From positions 1-45,959 of the forward strand of contig JAFQBW010000001.1 of the NCBI GenBank assembly GCA_017399555.1: a DNA stretch of 45,959 nucleotides, in the 5' to 3' direction. This DNA is from Methanocorpusculum sp. (GTDB lineage Archaea > Halobacteriota > Methanomicrobia > Methanomicrobiales > Methanocorpusculaceae). Positions 34,282 to 42,936 of this stretch are shown here, piece by piece. The notes beneath the pieces are model-generated. The model was not told where the DNA came from and searched no databases. It saw nothing but the letters and a program-made list of their open reading frames with translations. The first letter of the stretch is position 1. The number at the start of each line of letters is the position of its first letter. A program made the translations under genes and the position numbers.

Positions 34282-35984
34282 GCGGCTTCCTCCTTTGCGG
34301 TGATGATGTCGTCGATTGAGCCGCCTGGCGGAAGCATCGGGAGCACGAACTCGTCTTTGTCGATTACGGTGTCGATTAAGAACGGTCCGTCAGCGGAAAG
34401 TGCCGCAGACAGGGCGGCGCTGAGTTCTTCTGCGGTTTCTGCCCGGCAGGCTTTTGCGCCGAATGCTTCGGCGAGTCTGACGAAGTCGGTTTTGCGGTTG
34501 AGCAGGGTGTGCGAGTAGCGCTTTCCGTAGAAGAGCGTCTGCCACTGGCGAACCATGCCGAGGACGCCGTTGTTGATGAGGACGATGGTGAGCGGGATGT
34601 TGTACGAGACAGCAGTTGCCAGTTCGTTTAGGTTCATGCCGAAGCTGCCGTCACCGGTGACAAGGATACTGCGGCAGTTCGAGCCGACATGGGCGCCGAT
34701 TGCTGCCCCCATGCCGAATCCCATGGTGCCGAGTCCGCCGCTGGATGCAAATTTGCGCGGTGCTTCAAAGGAGGCGTACTGGGCGGTCCACATCTGGTGC
34801 TGACCGACGTCTGTTGCGATTACGGTGTCCGGGGTTTTTGCGGCGTTGATGCAGTCAAAGATTTTCTTCGGTGTCAGGGCATCTCCTGCGGCATCTTCTG
34901 CCGCGGCCTGAATGCGGCGTCCTTCTTCTTTGAGGGCGGCAACTTTTGCGGTCCACTTAGGGTGTTTTGCGTCAGCGCACCGGGAGAGGATGCGGGATAC
35001 TGTTGTTTTGATGTTTCCGGAGATGCCGCAGTCAACACGGATGTTTTTGCCGATTTCGGCAAAGTCTGCGTCGATGTGGATTACTTTTGCGCGGCTTGCG
35101 TACTTTTCGGCGTTTCCGGTTGCCCGGTCGCTGAAGCGCACGCCGATGCCGATTACCAGGTCCGCTTCTTTGTTTGCCATGGAGGAGGCGTAGGTGCCGT
35201 GCATGCCCTGCATGCCGAGGAAGCGGGAACATCCGCCAAGTCCTGCGGTGAGTCCCATGAAGGTACATCCGATGCAGGCGTCAATTTTGTCGGCGAGCGC
35301 TTTGACGTCCTCTGCAGAGAGTGCGGATGCCGCGCCGCCGCCGATGTAGATGTAGGGGCGTTCTGCGGCGTTTATGAGGGAGACGGCTTTTTCGATGAGC
35401 GCATCGTCTGCGTCCTTCTGCGGGATTTCTTCGATGATTCCTGTGCTTTCAAAGAGGCATTCCGCGGTCTGCACGTCTTTTGGAATGTCAATCAGTACCG
35501 GTCCGGGTCTTCCAGACTTGGCAATTTGAAAAGCTTCGCGAATCGTGTCAGCGAGGTCTGCCACGTCTGATACGAAGTAGTTGTGTTTCGTAATCGGCAT
35601 GGTAACTCCGGTGATGTTGATTTCCTGGAAACTGTCCTTTCCAATCTGAGAAGACGCGACGTTTCCGGTAACTGCAATCAGAGGAATGGAGTCGAGCATA
35701 GCGGTGGCGATACCGGTGACAAGGTTTGTTGCACCGGGGCCGGATGTTGCGATTACAACCCCGACTTTTCCGGTTGCCCGGGCGTAGCCGTCGGCTGCAT
35801 GCGACGCTCCCTGTTCGTGTGCGGTGAGCACGTGTCTGATTCGGTCGCCGGCGTTGTAGAGCGCGTCATAGATGGTTAGGACCTGGCCTCCGGGGTAGCC
35901 GAAGACGTCGGTTACTCCCTGTTCTATGAGGGTCTCGATTACAATTTCCGCGCCGGTTAGCGATTTGCAATTGGTGGTTTTCAT
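34278..35984 (-). CDS. ilvB: Acetolactate synthase catalytic subunit
   Basis: 568 aa. Thiamine-diphosphate enzyme that makes acetolactate or acetohydroxybutyrate, first step of Val/Leu and second of Ile synthesis. Seen: FGYPGGQVLTIYDAL with the following THEQGASHAADGYARA-type glutamate block (AHEQGASHAADGYARATG), GPGATNLVTGIATA, FASSGGLGTMGFGMGAAIGA and the ThDP motif VTGDGSFGMNLNELA. First gene of ilvBNCD-ilvA-ridA, preceded by a 260-base leader holding the Ile-rich leader ORF. A third copy of the ilv/leu upstream motif lies 37 bases before the start. Confidence 0.97.
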
Positions 35985-36020
35985 ACGTTGCTTCCAGATT
36001 TGTTCAATAATTTTTGGTGC

Positions 36021-36048
36021 TGTGTGTTAGCATACAGCAAGGTCATAC
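36021..36048 (-). promoter_or_regulatory. Degenerate third copy of the ilv/leu upstream motif
   Basis: Plus strand TGTGTTAGCAT, six to eight extra bases, then GTCATAC; similar to the element at 36386 and 41298 but split by an insertion and without a TATA box at the same spacing. It forms the hairpin TGCTGT / ACAGCA just ahead of ilvB. Confidence 0.4.
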
Positions 36049-36202
36049 ATACGGTTTTGCGGGACAGTGAAGAATGTTTTGCAGAGTTTCCGAAACGAAC
36101 CCGTTTTATCTTCGGGAAAGGATACTTTCCGGCAGCGAGTCTGCGCAGGCTCTTGGGATTTGCAGATGCCGTACGCTTTGGGGTGACGGATAAAGTTGCG
36201 GT

Positions 36203-36225
36203 AATTCGATGGTAAGTTACGAATT
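36203..36225 (-). promoter_or_regulatory. Hairpin just after the ilv leader ORF
   Basis: AATTCG / CGAATT, six pairs with an 11-base loop, beginning about 20 bases after the leader stop. Further hairpins follow (GAG-CTGCGCAG-CTC region near 36140; CCGAA / TTCGG near 36090-36115). Confidence 0.4.
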
Positions 36226-36245
36226 CTGCGGGAGTTTTTTAGTAA

Positions 36246-36365
36246 TTATGCAATAATCGCAATAATACTAATAATAATAGTTACGAAAAGAGATGCGGCA
36301 GATAGGCGTGCCTGGGTGGAAGATGATTTTGATGCGGGCGTTGTTTGCGTTGGTGTTCTTTGCAT
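36246..36365 (-). CDS. Candidate ilv leader peptide, Ile-rich (39 aa)
   Basis: 39 codons from the ATG at 36365 to TAA at 36246. A perfect Shine-Dalgarno GAGGTGA (36375-36381) stands 9 bases before the ATG. The peptide begins MQRTPTQTTPASKSSS and ends LFVTIIISIIAIIA, with seven ATT isoleucine codons among the last ten. It lies upstream of ilvBNCD-ilvA-ridA, whose end product is isoleucine. It resembles the leu leader at 41180 (LSAASLFV here, LSAPSLFL there), which argues that both are translated. Expected role: ribosome stalling at Ile codons when charged Ile-tRNA is scarce changes the fate of the downstream transcript. Confidence 0.75.
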   Translation of the reverse strand: MQRTPTQTTPASKSSSTQARLSAASLFVTIIISIIAIIA

Positions 36366-36385
36366 GTGGTTTCTTCACCTCGTGG

Positions 36386-36424
36386 TATGTATGTTACCAT
36401 ATGTCATACTCGAAATGATATATA
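36386..36424 (-). promoter_or_regulatory. Promoter and conserved motif of the ilv operon
   Basis: TATA box TATATAT at 36418-36424 (minus strand). The plus-strand motif TATGTTACCATATGTCATAC (36390-36409) covers the expected transcription start and is shared with the leu promoter at the same 12-base distance from the TATA box. Confidence 0.6.
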
Positions 36425-36540
36425 GTTTACGGATTTTTCGGCTTTGTTTTTAAATTGAATTACTGGGTATTTCCAAAGATTCAAACCCATGAGAAGAAAC
36501 GCAGATAATGCGTTTTTCTAAATGTGTACAGTGGTAATCC

Positions 36541-36574
36541 GGTAAAAAAATTTAGGAGCAAACCTGGATTTGCA
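36541..36574 (-). terminator. Intrinsic terminator of leuACDB
   Basis: Minus strand: hairpin GCAAA TCCAGG TTTGC followed by TCCTAAATTTTTTTACC, about 25 bases after the leuB stop. A GAGGGG / ACCCTC hairpin overlaps the stop region. Between here and the ilv promoter (36425-36540) only an AACGCA / TGCGTT hairpin near 36500 is visible. Confidence 0.7.
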
Positions 36575-36598
36575 TGAGTGCTGAGGGTCTAACCCCTC

Positions 36599-37669
36599 TC
36601 ACACCCGTTCTGCGACCAGGCTGCCCATTGCAGAGCACGACACCGGCGTGCAGCCGTCCTGCATAATGTCACCCGTGCGGTATCCGGCATCCAGGACTGC
36701 CTCAACCGCCGCCTCAACCGCGTCTGCCTCTTCTGCCATGTCGAAGGAATAGCGAAGCATCATCGCCGCAGAAAGAATCGTTCCCAGTGGATTTGCAATG
36801 TTTTTGCCTGTGATATCCGGCGCCGAGCCGTGAATCGGCTCATACATGCCGGGGCCTTCTGCCGCAAGGGATGCAGACGGCATCATACCGATAGACCCGG
36901 TCAGCATCGACGCCTCGTCGGATAAGATATCGCCGAACATGTTCTCGGTTACAATCACGTCGAACTGCTGCGGGTTTCTGATTAACTGCATTGCGCAGTT
37001 GTCCACCAGATAATCGGCATACTCCACATCCGGATACTCCGCAGACAGCCGGTGCATCACCTCCCGCCAGAGACGCGAGGTGTCAAGCACATTTGCTTTG
37101 TCAACCGAGGCAAGTTTGCGGTTTCTCTTCCGGGCGGTCTCGAAGGCGACGCGGCCGATTCTCTCAATCTCATACTCGGCATAGGACATCACATCCTCTG
37201 CCGCCTTTCCCTCAGGAGTCGAGACGGTCTGCCGGCGGCCGAAGTAGATACCGCCGATGAGTTCTCTGACAATCAGCAGGTCAATGCCTTTTGCGACAAT
37301 CTCTTCCTTTAAGGGAGAGGCGGATGCAAGCTGCGGGAACAGCTTTGTCGGGCGCAGGTTTGAAAACAGCCCAAGCTCCTTGCGGACGGCAAGCAGTGCC
37401 TTCTCCGGCCGGATATCCGCCGGGCAGGTGTCCCATTTCGGACCGCCGACCGCACCGAGCAGAACGCCGTCGGATGCTTTACAGACCGAAAGCGCCTCTT
37501 CCGTGATTGGCACGCCGTGGCGGTCAATCGAACAGCCGCCGATTAAGACCGGGTCATACGAAAACGTATGGCCGAACTTTGCGGCAACCGTGTCCAATAC
37601 TTTGACTGCCTCTGCCGTTACCTCCGGGCCGATGCCGTCGCCGGCAAGGACTGCGATGCGCTTTTCCAT
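36599..37669 (-). CDS. leuB: 3-Isopropylmalate dehydrogenase
   Basis: 356 aa. NAD-dependent oxidative decarboxylase of leucine synthesis. Seen: [17 protein letters not shown], the loop [11 protein letters not shown] that is typical of bacterial Leu[13 protein letters not shown], the tyrosine block [11 protein letters not shown], and the coenzyme block [20 protein letters not shown]. The bacterial-type loop, with the class II leuA of the same operon, suggests acquisition from bacteria. It is 1 base after leuD and is the last gene of the operon. Confidence 0.96.
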   Translation of the reverse strand: MEKRIAVLAGDGIGPEVTAEAVKVLDTVAAKFGHTFSYDPVLIGGCSIDRHGVPITEEALSVCKASDGVLLGAVGGPKWDTCPADIRPEKALLAVRKELGLFSNLRPTKLFPQLASASPLKEEIVAKGIDLLIVRELIGGIYFGRRQTVSTPEGKAAEDVMSYAEYEIERIGRVAFETARKRNRKLASVDKANVLDTSRLWREVMHRLSAEYPDVEYADYLVDNCAMQLIRNPQQFDVIVTENMFGDILSDEASMLTGSIGMMPSASLAAEGPGMYEPIHGSAPDITGKNIANPLGTILSAAMMLRYSFDMAEEADAVEAAVEAVLDAGYRTGDIMQDGCTPVSCSAMGSLVAERV

Positions 37670-37670
37670 C

Positions 37671-38159
37671 TCAGTTTCCTCCTTTGATCGCGTTCAGCAG
37701 ACCGCCTTTCCCGATAATCTCCTGGATAAACGGCGGGAACGGCTTTGCACAGTAAATCTCGCCTTTCGTGTGGTTGATGATGCTTCCGGTCGTAAAGTCA
37801 ACTTCAACCTCATCGCCGGCGGCGATATGTTCTGCGGCCTCCTTCGACTCCAGGATTGCAAGTCCGATGTTAATCGCATTCCGGTAGAAAATCCGGGCAA
37901 AGGTCTCGGCGATGACAACCGAGACGCCCGACTCCTTAATCGAAATCGGCGCATGTTCGCGCGACGAGCCGCAGCCGAAGTTTGCCCCGGCGACTATGAT
38001 GTCTCCCTTCTTTACGCGGGAGGCGAACTCCTTGTCGATGTCCTCCATGCAGTGTGCGGCAAGCTCCTTGTGGTCTGCCGTGTTCAGATACCGTGCCGGG
38101 ATGATAACATCCGTATCGACGTTATCGCCGTATTTGTGTACAATGCCGTGTGCTTTCAT
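37671..38159 (-). CDS. leuD: 3-Isopropylmalate dehydratase small subunit
   Basis: 162 aa from the ATG at 38159, which overlaps the leuC stop (ATGA); the frame is open further upstream but that part lies inside leuC. Swivel-domain subunit of the isomerase, short archaeal/bacterial LeuD type. Seen: [38 protein letters not shown] and the substrate-loop region [14 protein letters not shown]. Works with LeuC to convert 2- to 3-isopropylmalate. Confidence 0.96.
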   Translation of the reverse strand: MKAHGIVHKYGDNVDTDVIIPARYLNTADHKELAAHCMEDIDKEFASRVKKGDIIVAGANFGCGSSREHAPISIKESGVSVVIAETFARIFYRNAINIGLAILESKEAAEHIAAGDEVEVDFTTGSIINHTKGEIYCAKPFPPFIQEIIGKGGLLNAIKGGN

Positions 38160-39421
38160 GCCGTATCCTCCCGCGGGTCTGCGATGTATCCTTTGATTGC
38201 GGAGACAGCGGCTGTCTCCGGACTGCTTAAGTACACCTTCGAGGTCACATGTCCCATGCGGCCCACGAAGTTCCGGTTCGTGGTGGCAACAGCGACCTCG
38301 TCTTCGGCTAAGATTCCCATGTAGCCGCCAAGACACGGGCCGCAGGTCGGTGTTGAAACGACACAGCCCGCGTCTATGAAAATCTCAATCCAGCCGCGTT
38401 TTGCGCACTCCTTGTAAATCGCCTGCGTTGCCGGGATGATGATACAGCGGACGCCCGGTGCCACATGCCGTCCTGCAAAGATTTTTGCGGCGGTTTCCAT
38501 GTCGGAGATTCTGCCGTTGGTACACGAGCCGATTACGCACTGGTCGATTTTGACGGCTGAAAGCTCTGCGGCCGGTTTCGTGTTTTCCGGCAGGTGCGGG
38601 CAGGCCACGGTCGGCACAATCTCAGACAGGTTAATGGTGATAACCTCGGTGTACTCGGCGTCCGCATCTGCGGTATACACCCGCGGGTTTGCAAAGCCGT
38701 GCTCTTTACAGTAGGCAAGGGTTTTTTCGTCCACCTCGAAGATGCCGTTTTTCGCACCTGCTTCGATTGCCATATTTGCCATGCAGAGCCGGTCGTCCAT
38801 GGAAAGCGTGTGCATGCCTTCTCCGCCGAACTCCATCGACTGGTAGAGTGCGCCGTCCACACCGATTTTTCCGATGATGGTAAGGATGACATCCTTGCCC
38901 GAGCATCCGGCAGGAAGTGTGCCGGTCAGGTTGAAGCGGATAGCAGACGGCACTTTAAACCAGGCTTCCCCGGTGGCCATTCCGGCCGCCATGTCGGTAG
39001 AACCGACGCCGGTGGAGAATGCGCCGAGTGCGCCGTAGGTGCAGGTGTGCGAGTCGGCGCCAATCACCACGTCTCCGGGTCCTACCAGACCTTTCTCCGG
39101 CAGGAGGGCGTGTTCGATTCCCATGTCCCCTGCGTCAAAGTAGTTGACGATGCCGTGGCATCCGGCAAAGCAGCGGCACTGTTTTGCCTGCTGTGCGGCT
39201 TTGATGTCTTTGTTCGGGACGAAGTGGTCCATGACCATCGAGATTCTGGTCTTGTCAAAGACCTCGGTAAAGCCGGCTTTCTCAAACTCGTTGATGGCAA
39301 CGGGCGATGTAATGTCGTTTCCAAGGACCATATCCAGCTTGACGCGGATGAGGTCTCCGGGCGATACGGTCTCGACGCCGGCGTGGGCGGCGAGGATTTT
39401 CTGGGTCATTGTCATTGGCAT
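38156..39421 (-). CDS. leuC: 3-Isopropylmalate dehydratase large subunit
   Basis: 421 aa, the short type common in archaea and thermophiles. Aconitase-family [4Fe-4S] enzyme; cluster cysteines are in [14 protein letters not shown] and in [16 protein letters not shown]; the substrate region is [20 protein letters not shown] and STDMA. ATG codons at 39421, 39415 and 39409 are all possible starts; the first is 2 bases after the leuA stop. Homoaconitase activity in the same family cannot be excluded, but the operon points to leucine. Confidence 0.95.
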   Translation of the reverse strand: MPMTMTQKILAAHAGVETVSPGDLIRVKLDMVLGNDITSPVAINEFEKAGFTEVFDKTRISMVMDHFVPNKDIKAAQQAKQCRCFAGCHGIVNYFDAGDMGIEHALLPEKGLVGPGDVVIGADSHTCTYGALGAFSTGVGSTDMAAGMATGEAWFKVPSAIRFNLTGTLPAGCSGKDVILTIIGKIGVDGALYQSMEFGGEGMHTLSMDDRLCMANMAIEAGAKNGIFEVDEKTLAYCKEHGFANPRVYTADADAEYTEVITINLSEIVPTVACPHLPENTKPAAELSAVKIDQCVIGSCTNGRISDMETAAKIFAGRHVAPGVRCIIIPATQAIYKECAKRGWIEIFIDAGCVVSTPTCGPCLGGYMGILAEDEVAVATTNRNFVGRMGHVTSKVYLSSPETAAVSAIKGYIADPREDTA

Positions 39422-39423
39422 GA

Positions 39424-41085
39424 TTATTCCTCCATGGAGCGGTTTACGGCTGAGAACAGCGCGTTAATCGAAGAGACGATGATATCATCGTGGATTCCTA
39501 CACCCCACACGGTCTTTCCTGCGGGGGTTTCGATACTGACATAGGTGATTGCCTGCGAGGCTGAGCCGCGGGTTATTGCGTGCTCTTCGTAGGTGAGGTT
39601 GGAGAACTCGATGTTCAGGTATTTTTTGACGGCGTTGGCAACTGCGTCTAAGCGGCCGTTTCCGCAGGATTTGAGTTCATGGGAGACGCCGTCTGCTTCG
39701 AGGGTGATTGCAGCGCAGATGCCGGTTTTCTTTTCGAAGTGGTAGTCGGTGAGCCGAACATGGGTGTCGATGTTGACGTAGGTGTCGGTGAAGGCGGAAA
39801 GGACCTGTGCCGGGGTGAGTTCGGCGTGGGCGTGGTCGGAGATGCTTTTGACCAGATATCCGACCTCCTCGCGCATTTTTCCCGGCAGGACGTAACCGAA
39901 GTTGTGTTCCAGGAGGTAGCCGATGCCGCCTTTTCCTGATTGGGAGTTGATGCGGATGACATCGGTTTCATACTCGCGTCCGACGTCTGCGGGGTCAATT
40001 GGCAGATACGGGACGGTCCAGCGGGATGAGTTTTTCTCTTCACGGTAGCGCATGCCTTTGGCGATTGCGTCCTGGTGCGAGCCGGAAAACGCGGCAAAGA
40101 CGAGTGCTCCGGCATACGGGGCGCGGTCGGGGACGTGCATGCGGGTGACGCGTTCATAGACCTCGGCAATCTCGGGCATGTTTTCGAGACTGAGCTTCGG
40201 GTCCACGCCCTGGGCGAACATGTTTAAGGCGAGCGTTATGATGTCTGCGTTGCCGGTCCGCTCGCCGTTGCCGAAAAGGGTTCCTTCCACCCGGTCCGCG
40301 CCGGCTAAGATGCCGAGTTCAGCATCAGCGACGGCACAGCCGCGGTCGTTGTGGGGGTGCAGGGAGACGACCACCGCATCGCGGTATTTGAGGTTGTCGC
40401 ACATGAACTCGACCTGGTCTGCGTAGACGTGCGGCGCGGAGAGTTCAACGGTGACCGGGAGGTTGATGACGGCTTTTCTGTCCGGGGTTGGTTTCCAGAC
40501 ATCAAGGACGGCGTTGCAGATTGCAAGCGCAAACTCCGGTTCGGTTCCGGTGAAGGATTCGGGAGAATACTCGAAGCGGTATGCGGTGCCGGTTTCCTCG
40601 GCGATATTTCTGCAGAGTTCTGCGCCTTCTACAGCGATTCTGATAATCTCTTCCCTGGATTTCCGAAATACCTGTTCGCGCTGGGCAACGGAGGTTGAGT
40701 TGTACAGGTGTACGATGGCGTTTTTGCATCCGCGCAGTGCTTCGAAGGTTTTTCGGATGATGTGTTCCCGGCTCTGGGTCAGGACCTGGATGGTGACATC
40801 GTCCGGAATCATGTTCTGTTCGATTAAGGTCCGCAGGAAGGTGTATTCGGTCTCCGAGGCGGCGGGGAAGCCGACTTCGATTTCCTTGAATCCGACTTTG
40901 ACCAGGAGCTGGAAGAATTCGAGTTTTTCTTCCAGGCTCATGGGGATGATTAAGGACTGGTTTCCGTCGCGGAGGTCGACGGAGCACCAGACAGGGGGAT
41001 GCTCGATGATGCTTTTCTGAACCCATTTGCGGGTTGGATTTTTGACCGCGAAGAACTGCGGGATATACTTGTCAGTGTTCTGCAT
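39424..41085 (-). CDS. leuA: 2-Isopropylmalate synthase, class II (bacterial/fungal type)
   Basis: 553 aa. Joins acetyl-CoA and 2-oxoisovalerate, the committed step of leucine synthesis. It shows the class II form: N-terminal [20 protein letters not shown] then [41 protein letters not shown] and [19 protein letters not shown], with a C-terminal LeuA dimer/regulatory domain (residues about 430-553, [14 protein letters not shown]). Methanogens more often carry the class I enzyme of about 500 aa, so this gene may have come from bacteria. Heads leuACDB; preceded by the Leu-containing leader ORF. Confidence 0.95.
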   Translation of the reverse strand: MQNTDKYIPQFFAVKNPTRKWVQKSIIEHPPVWCSVDLRDGNQSLIIPMSLEEKLEFFQLLVKVGFKEIEVGFPAASETEYTFLRTLIEQNMIPDDVTIQVLTQSREHIIRKTFEALRGCKNAIVHLYNSTSVAQREQVFRKSREEIIRIAVEGAELCRNIAEETGTAYRFEYSPESFTGTEPEFALAICNAVLDVWKPTPDRKAVINLPVTVELSAPHVYADQVEFMCDNLKYRDAVVVSLHPHNDRGCAVADAELGILAGADRVEGTLFGNGERTGNADIITLALNMFAQGVDPKLSLENMPEIAEVYERVTRMHVPDRAPYAGALVFAAFSGSHQDAIAKGMRYREEKNSSRWTVPYLPIDPADVGREYETDVIRINSQSGKGGIGYLLEHNFGYVLPGKMREEVGYLVKSISDHAHAELTPAQVLSAFTDTYVNIDTHVRLTDYHFEKKTGICAAITLEADGVSHELKSCGNGRLDAVANAVKKYLNIEFSNLTYEEHAITRGSASQAITYVSIETPAGKTVWGVGIHDDIIVSSINALFSAVNRSMEE

Positions 41086-41144
41086 AACTGTTTTTGCGAA
41101 TAGCGAAAGCTTGACGCTTTGCGGGTTGTTTGATAATTACGATG

Positions 41145-41163
41145 CGAAATGACGGTTTCGTCA
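41145..41163 (-). promoter_or_regulatory. Mutually exclusive hairpins after the leu leader ORF
   Basis: On the transcript, TGACG AAAC CGTCA (41163-41150) and CGAAA CCGTCA TTTCG (41160-41145) are both perfect five-pair hairpins that share bases, starting 17 bases after the leader stop. A third hairpin, AAAGC / GCTTT (41120-41106), precedes leuA. Confidence 0.5.
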
Positions 41164-41179
41164 GGTGCGTTTTAGGAAT

Positions 41180-41278
41180 TTATGCACGTAGTGCGAGGAA
41201 AAGAGACGGGGCGGATAGAATTGCGGCGGAGGAGGAAGATGTTTGGACTGCGGGTTTTGCTGACGGTTGTGTTTTCAT
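41180..41278 (-). CDS. Candidate leu leader peptide (32 aa)
   Basis: 32 codons from the ATG at 41278 to TAA at 41180. The perfect Shine-Dalgarno GAGGTGA (41286-41292) stands 7 bases upstream. It begins MKTQPSAKPAVQTSSSS and ends ILSAPSLFLALRA, with four Leu codons (CTA, CTT, CTC, CTA) in the last 12, including rare-looking CTA. It precedes leuACDB and resembles the ilv leader in layout and sequence, while the amino acid of the terminal run differs in line with the operon. Expected role: leucine-sensing by ribosome stalling. Confidence 0.7.
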   Translation of the reverse strand: MKTQPSAKPAVQTSSSSAAILSAPSLFLALRA

Positions 41279-41297
41279 GGTATCTTCACCTCTTGAT

Positions 41298-41336
41298 TAT
41301 GTGTGTTAACATATGTCATACTTGAGAGGATAAAAA
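41298..41336 (-). promoter_or_regulatory. Promoter and conserved motif of the leu operon
   Basis: TATA-like TTTTTATC at 41330-41336 (minus strand). Plus-strand motif TGTGTTAACATATGTCATAC (41302-41321) covers the expected transcription start, as in the ilv promoter. The centre TGTTAACA is palindromic. Confidence 0.6.
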
Positions 41337-41378
41337 TGTTGCGGGTTTGGTGTTGGGTTTTCGTGATTGCTTTGGACG

Positions 41379-41420
41379 CATTTGGAAAAGAACACAGAGT
41401 CGCAAGCCGTAGGCTTGCGA
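41379..41420 (+). repeat. Dispersed repeat with perfect hairpin
   Basis: 41379-41408 repeats the minus strand of 28531-28560 with two mismatches in 30 bases. It includes the perfect nine-pair hairpin TCGCAAGCC / GGCTTGCGA (41400-41420). The rest of the gap to 41573 shows no gene. Confidence 0.65.
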
Positions 41421-41572
41421 CGGCGGCTCGCGGTGGAAATATCTTCTATTTGCATATGTCAAAAGACGGTCAACTTGGAAATCTTTAGGTTGTTAGAAAT
41501 CTTCAATCTCAAATATAATAGCAACGCTCAGTTGCGTCTGCCGGTCTGCACACACACAGCTCTTTTCCGTTT

Positions 41573-42058
41573 TTACTTAGAAAACCGCGTATCAGACCGC
41601 TTCTCTGCAAGTCCGGAAAGTTTTCCGGAAAACCATCCCGAAGATGCATTCGGGTACGCATCAAACTCCGGCACATACGGCTTGACGTCTAAGACCGGTG
41701 TGCCGTCTAAGATATCCACGTCGCCGATTCGAAGGATGTTTCCCTCCCGTGAGAGAAGCCGCACAACCGAGAACCCCAGAGCATTCGGCCTCCGGGGGAT
41801 GCGGGAGGCAAAGACGCCGTGCGGTACCGTATCCAGAAACGGCGTGGCGGTCAGAAGGGGGCCGGTGCTCTTGTGCAGATGGTAAAACACCATCAGCCGC
41901 GAGAACCCTTCGATATCCAAAAGCCCTTCGGCATACTCCGGGAAAATCTCAATCTCCCCGGTAAATTCCGCCGCAGACGGGGGCTGGACCGGCATGCCGG
42001 CAAGCGCTTTGTGCGGCGAGTGCACAACACCGACGGGGTAAAACGTAACCGGCTCCAT
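41573..42058 (-). CDS. tsaA: TsaA/TrmO-like methyltransferase family protein, copy 2
   Basis: 161 aa. Same family and nearly the same protein as the gene at 22156: FYPVGVVHSPHKA, FSRLMVFYHLHKS, ASRIPRRPNALGFSVVRL and VDILDGTPVLDVKPYVPEFD. It overlaps moaC by one base (TAATG). Here it is the last gene of the cluster; the zinc-ribbon gene that follows copy 1 is missing. That both clusters kept this gene supports a link to the pterin pathway. Confidence 0.88.
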   Translation of the reverse strand: MEPVTFYPVGVVHSPHKALAGMPVQPPSAAEFTGEIEIFPEYAEGLLDIEGFSRLMVFYHLHKSTGPLLTATPFLDTVPHGVFASRIPRRPNALGFSVVRLLSREGNILRIGDVDILDGTPVLDVKPYVPEFDAYPNASSGWFSGKLSGLAEKRSDTRFSK

Positions 42059-42528
42059 TATTCCCCTTTCCGCTTTTCCACCACGTGGATGCCGTCAATA
42101 CGGGTTACCGGATACTGCCCTGCCTCATCCTTCTCTGCGGATTTGACCATGTCCCAGATGGTCAAAAGCGCAACGGATACTCCCGTCAGCGCCTCCATTT
42201 CGATGCCGGTCTTGCCGTAGGTCTTAACCCGGCAGGACGCCTCGATGTACTCCGCGGTCTGCTCGAAGGCGATGGTGACAGCACCGACCGGAATCGGATG
42301 GCACATCGGAATTAAAGCCCAGGTCTGCTTTACGGCAAGCGTTCCGGCAACCTGAGCTGTTGCAAGCACATTCCCTTTGACAACCGTCCCTTCCGCGATT
42401 GCTTTGAGCGTAGTATCCCGCAGATAAATCCGGCCGCGTGCCTCTGCCTCGCGGGAGACATCCGGCTTTTGTGTTACATCCACCATGTGGACCTCGTTTT
42501 TCTCGTTTAAGTGTGTAAATGTCGGCAT
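42058..42528 (-). CDS. moaC: Cyclic pyranopterin monophosphate synthase MoaC, copy 2
   Basis: 156 aa with five residue differences from copy 1 (Ala20 to Gln, Tyr38 to Asp, two Ser to Thr, Leu to Arg near the end). All active-site blocks are intact ([32 protein letters not shown]). The DNA of 42206-42345 is identical to copy 1, much closer than in the neighbouring moeA or moaA genes, which points to recent gene conversion. Confidence 0.97.
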   Translation of the reverse strand: MPTFTHLNEKNEVHMVDVTQKPDVSREAEARGRIYLRDTTLKAIAEGTVVKGNVLATAQVAGTLAVKQTWALIPMCHPIPVGAVTIAFEQTAEYIEASCRVKTYGKTGIEMEALTGVSVALLTIWDMVKSAEKDEAGQYPVTRIDGIHVVEKRKGE

Positions 42529-42936
42529 TTAGTGCATCTCCACCCAGTTTCCTTTTTCTCCGTTTACAATCTCCTGCTTCCAGACCGGAACCAGCTCCTT
42601 TAACCGCTCGATGGCATATCGGGACGCCGCATACCCTTCTTCCCGGTGGCCCGAGCAGACGATTATTATGACGATATTCTCGCCTACTTTAAGATGTCCG
42701 TACCGGTGGATGATATGCACCGCCCGTACGCCGAACTTTTCGCGGCACTCGTCTGCGATGCGCCGCAGGTCCGTCTCTGCCACCGGCACGAAGGCTTCAA
42801 TCTCCAACGCTTCCAGGCCGTCGTCTCTGACACAGCCGACAAAGACAAGCTGTGCACCGTCTGCTTTGTCGCGGGTCTCTCTGATAAGCTCCCCTGCGTC
42901 AAAATCCTCGGTCTGCAGACGCAGAATCTCTGTCAT
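42529..42936 (-). CDS. moaE: Molybdopterin synthase catalytic subunit MoaE, copy 2
   Basis: 135 aa, ten differences from copy 1, six of them within residues 9-20. The catalytic block LVPVWKQEIVNG and HRYGHLKVGE are intact. It overlaps the moaA stop by four bases as in copy 1. Confidence 0.96.
   Translation of the reverse strand: MTEILRLQTEDFDAGELIRETRDKADGAQLVFVGCVRDDGLEALEIEAFVPVAETDLRRIADECREKFGVRAVHIIHRYGHLKVGENIVIIIVCSGHREEGYAASRYAIERLKELVPVWKQEIVNGEKGNWVEMH

Noticed and set aside
34689..35570. 293-aa cysteine-rich plus-strand ORF
   Set aside because: Antisense shadow of ilvB, produced by its codon use.
35960..35984. CAATTGGT motif at the start of ilvB
   Set aside because: It is inside the coding sequence (codons for TTNCK), lacks the palindromic arms, and ilvB has no Mo/W link; taken as chance.
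35988..36215. 75-aa plus-strand ORF upstream of ilvB
   Set aside because: It lies antisense to the ilv leader, has no ribosome site and no recognisable features.
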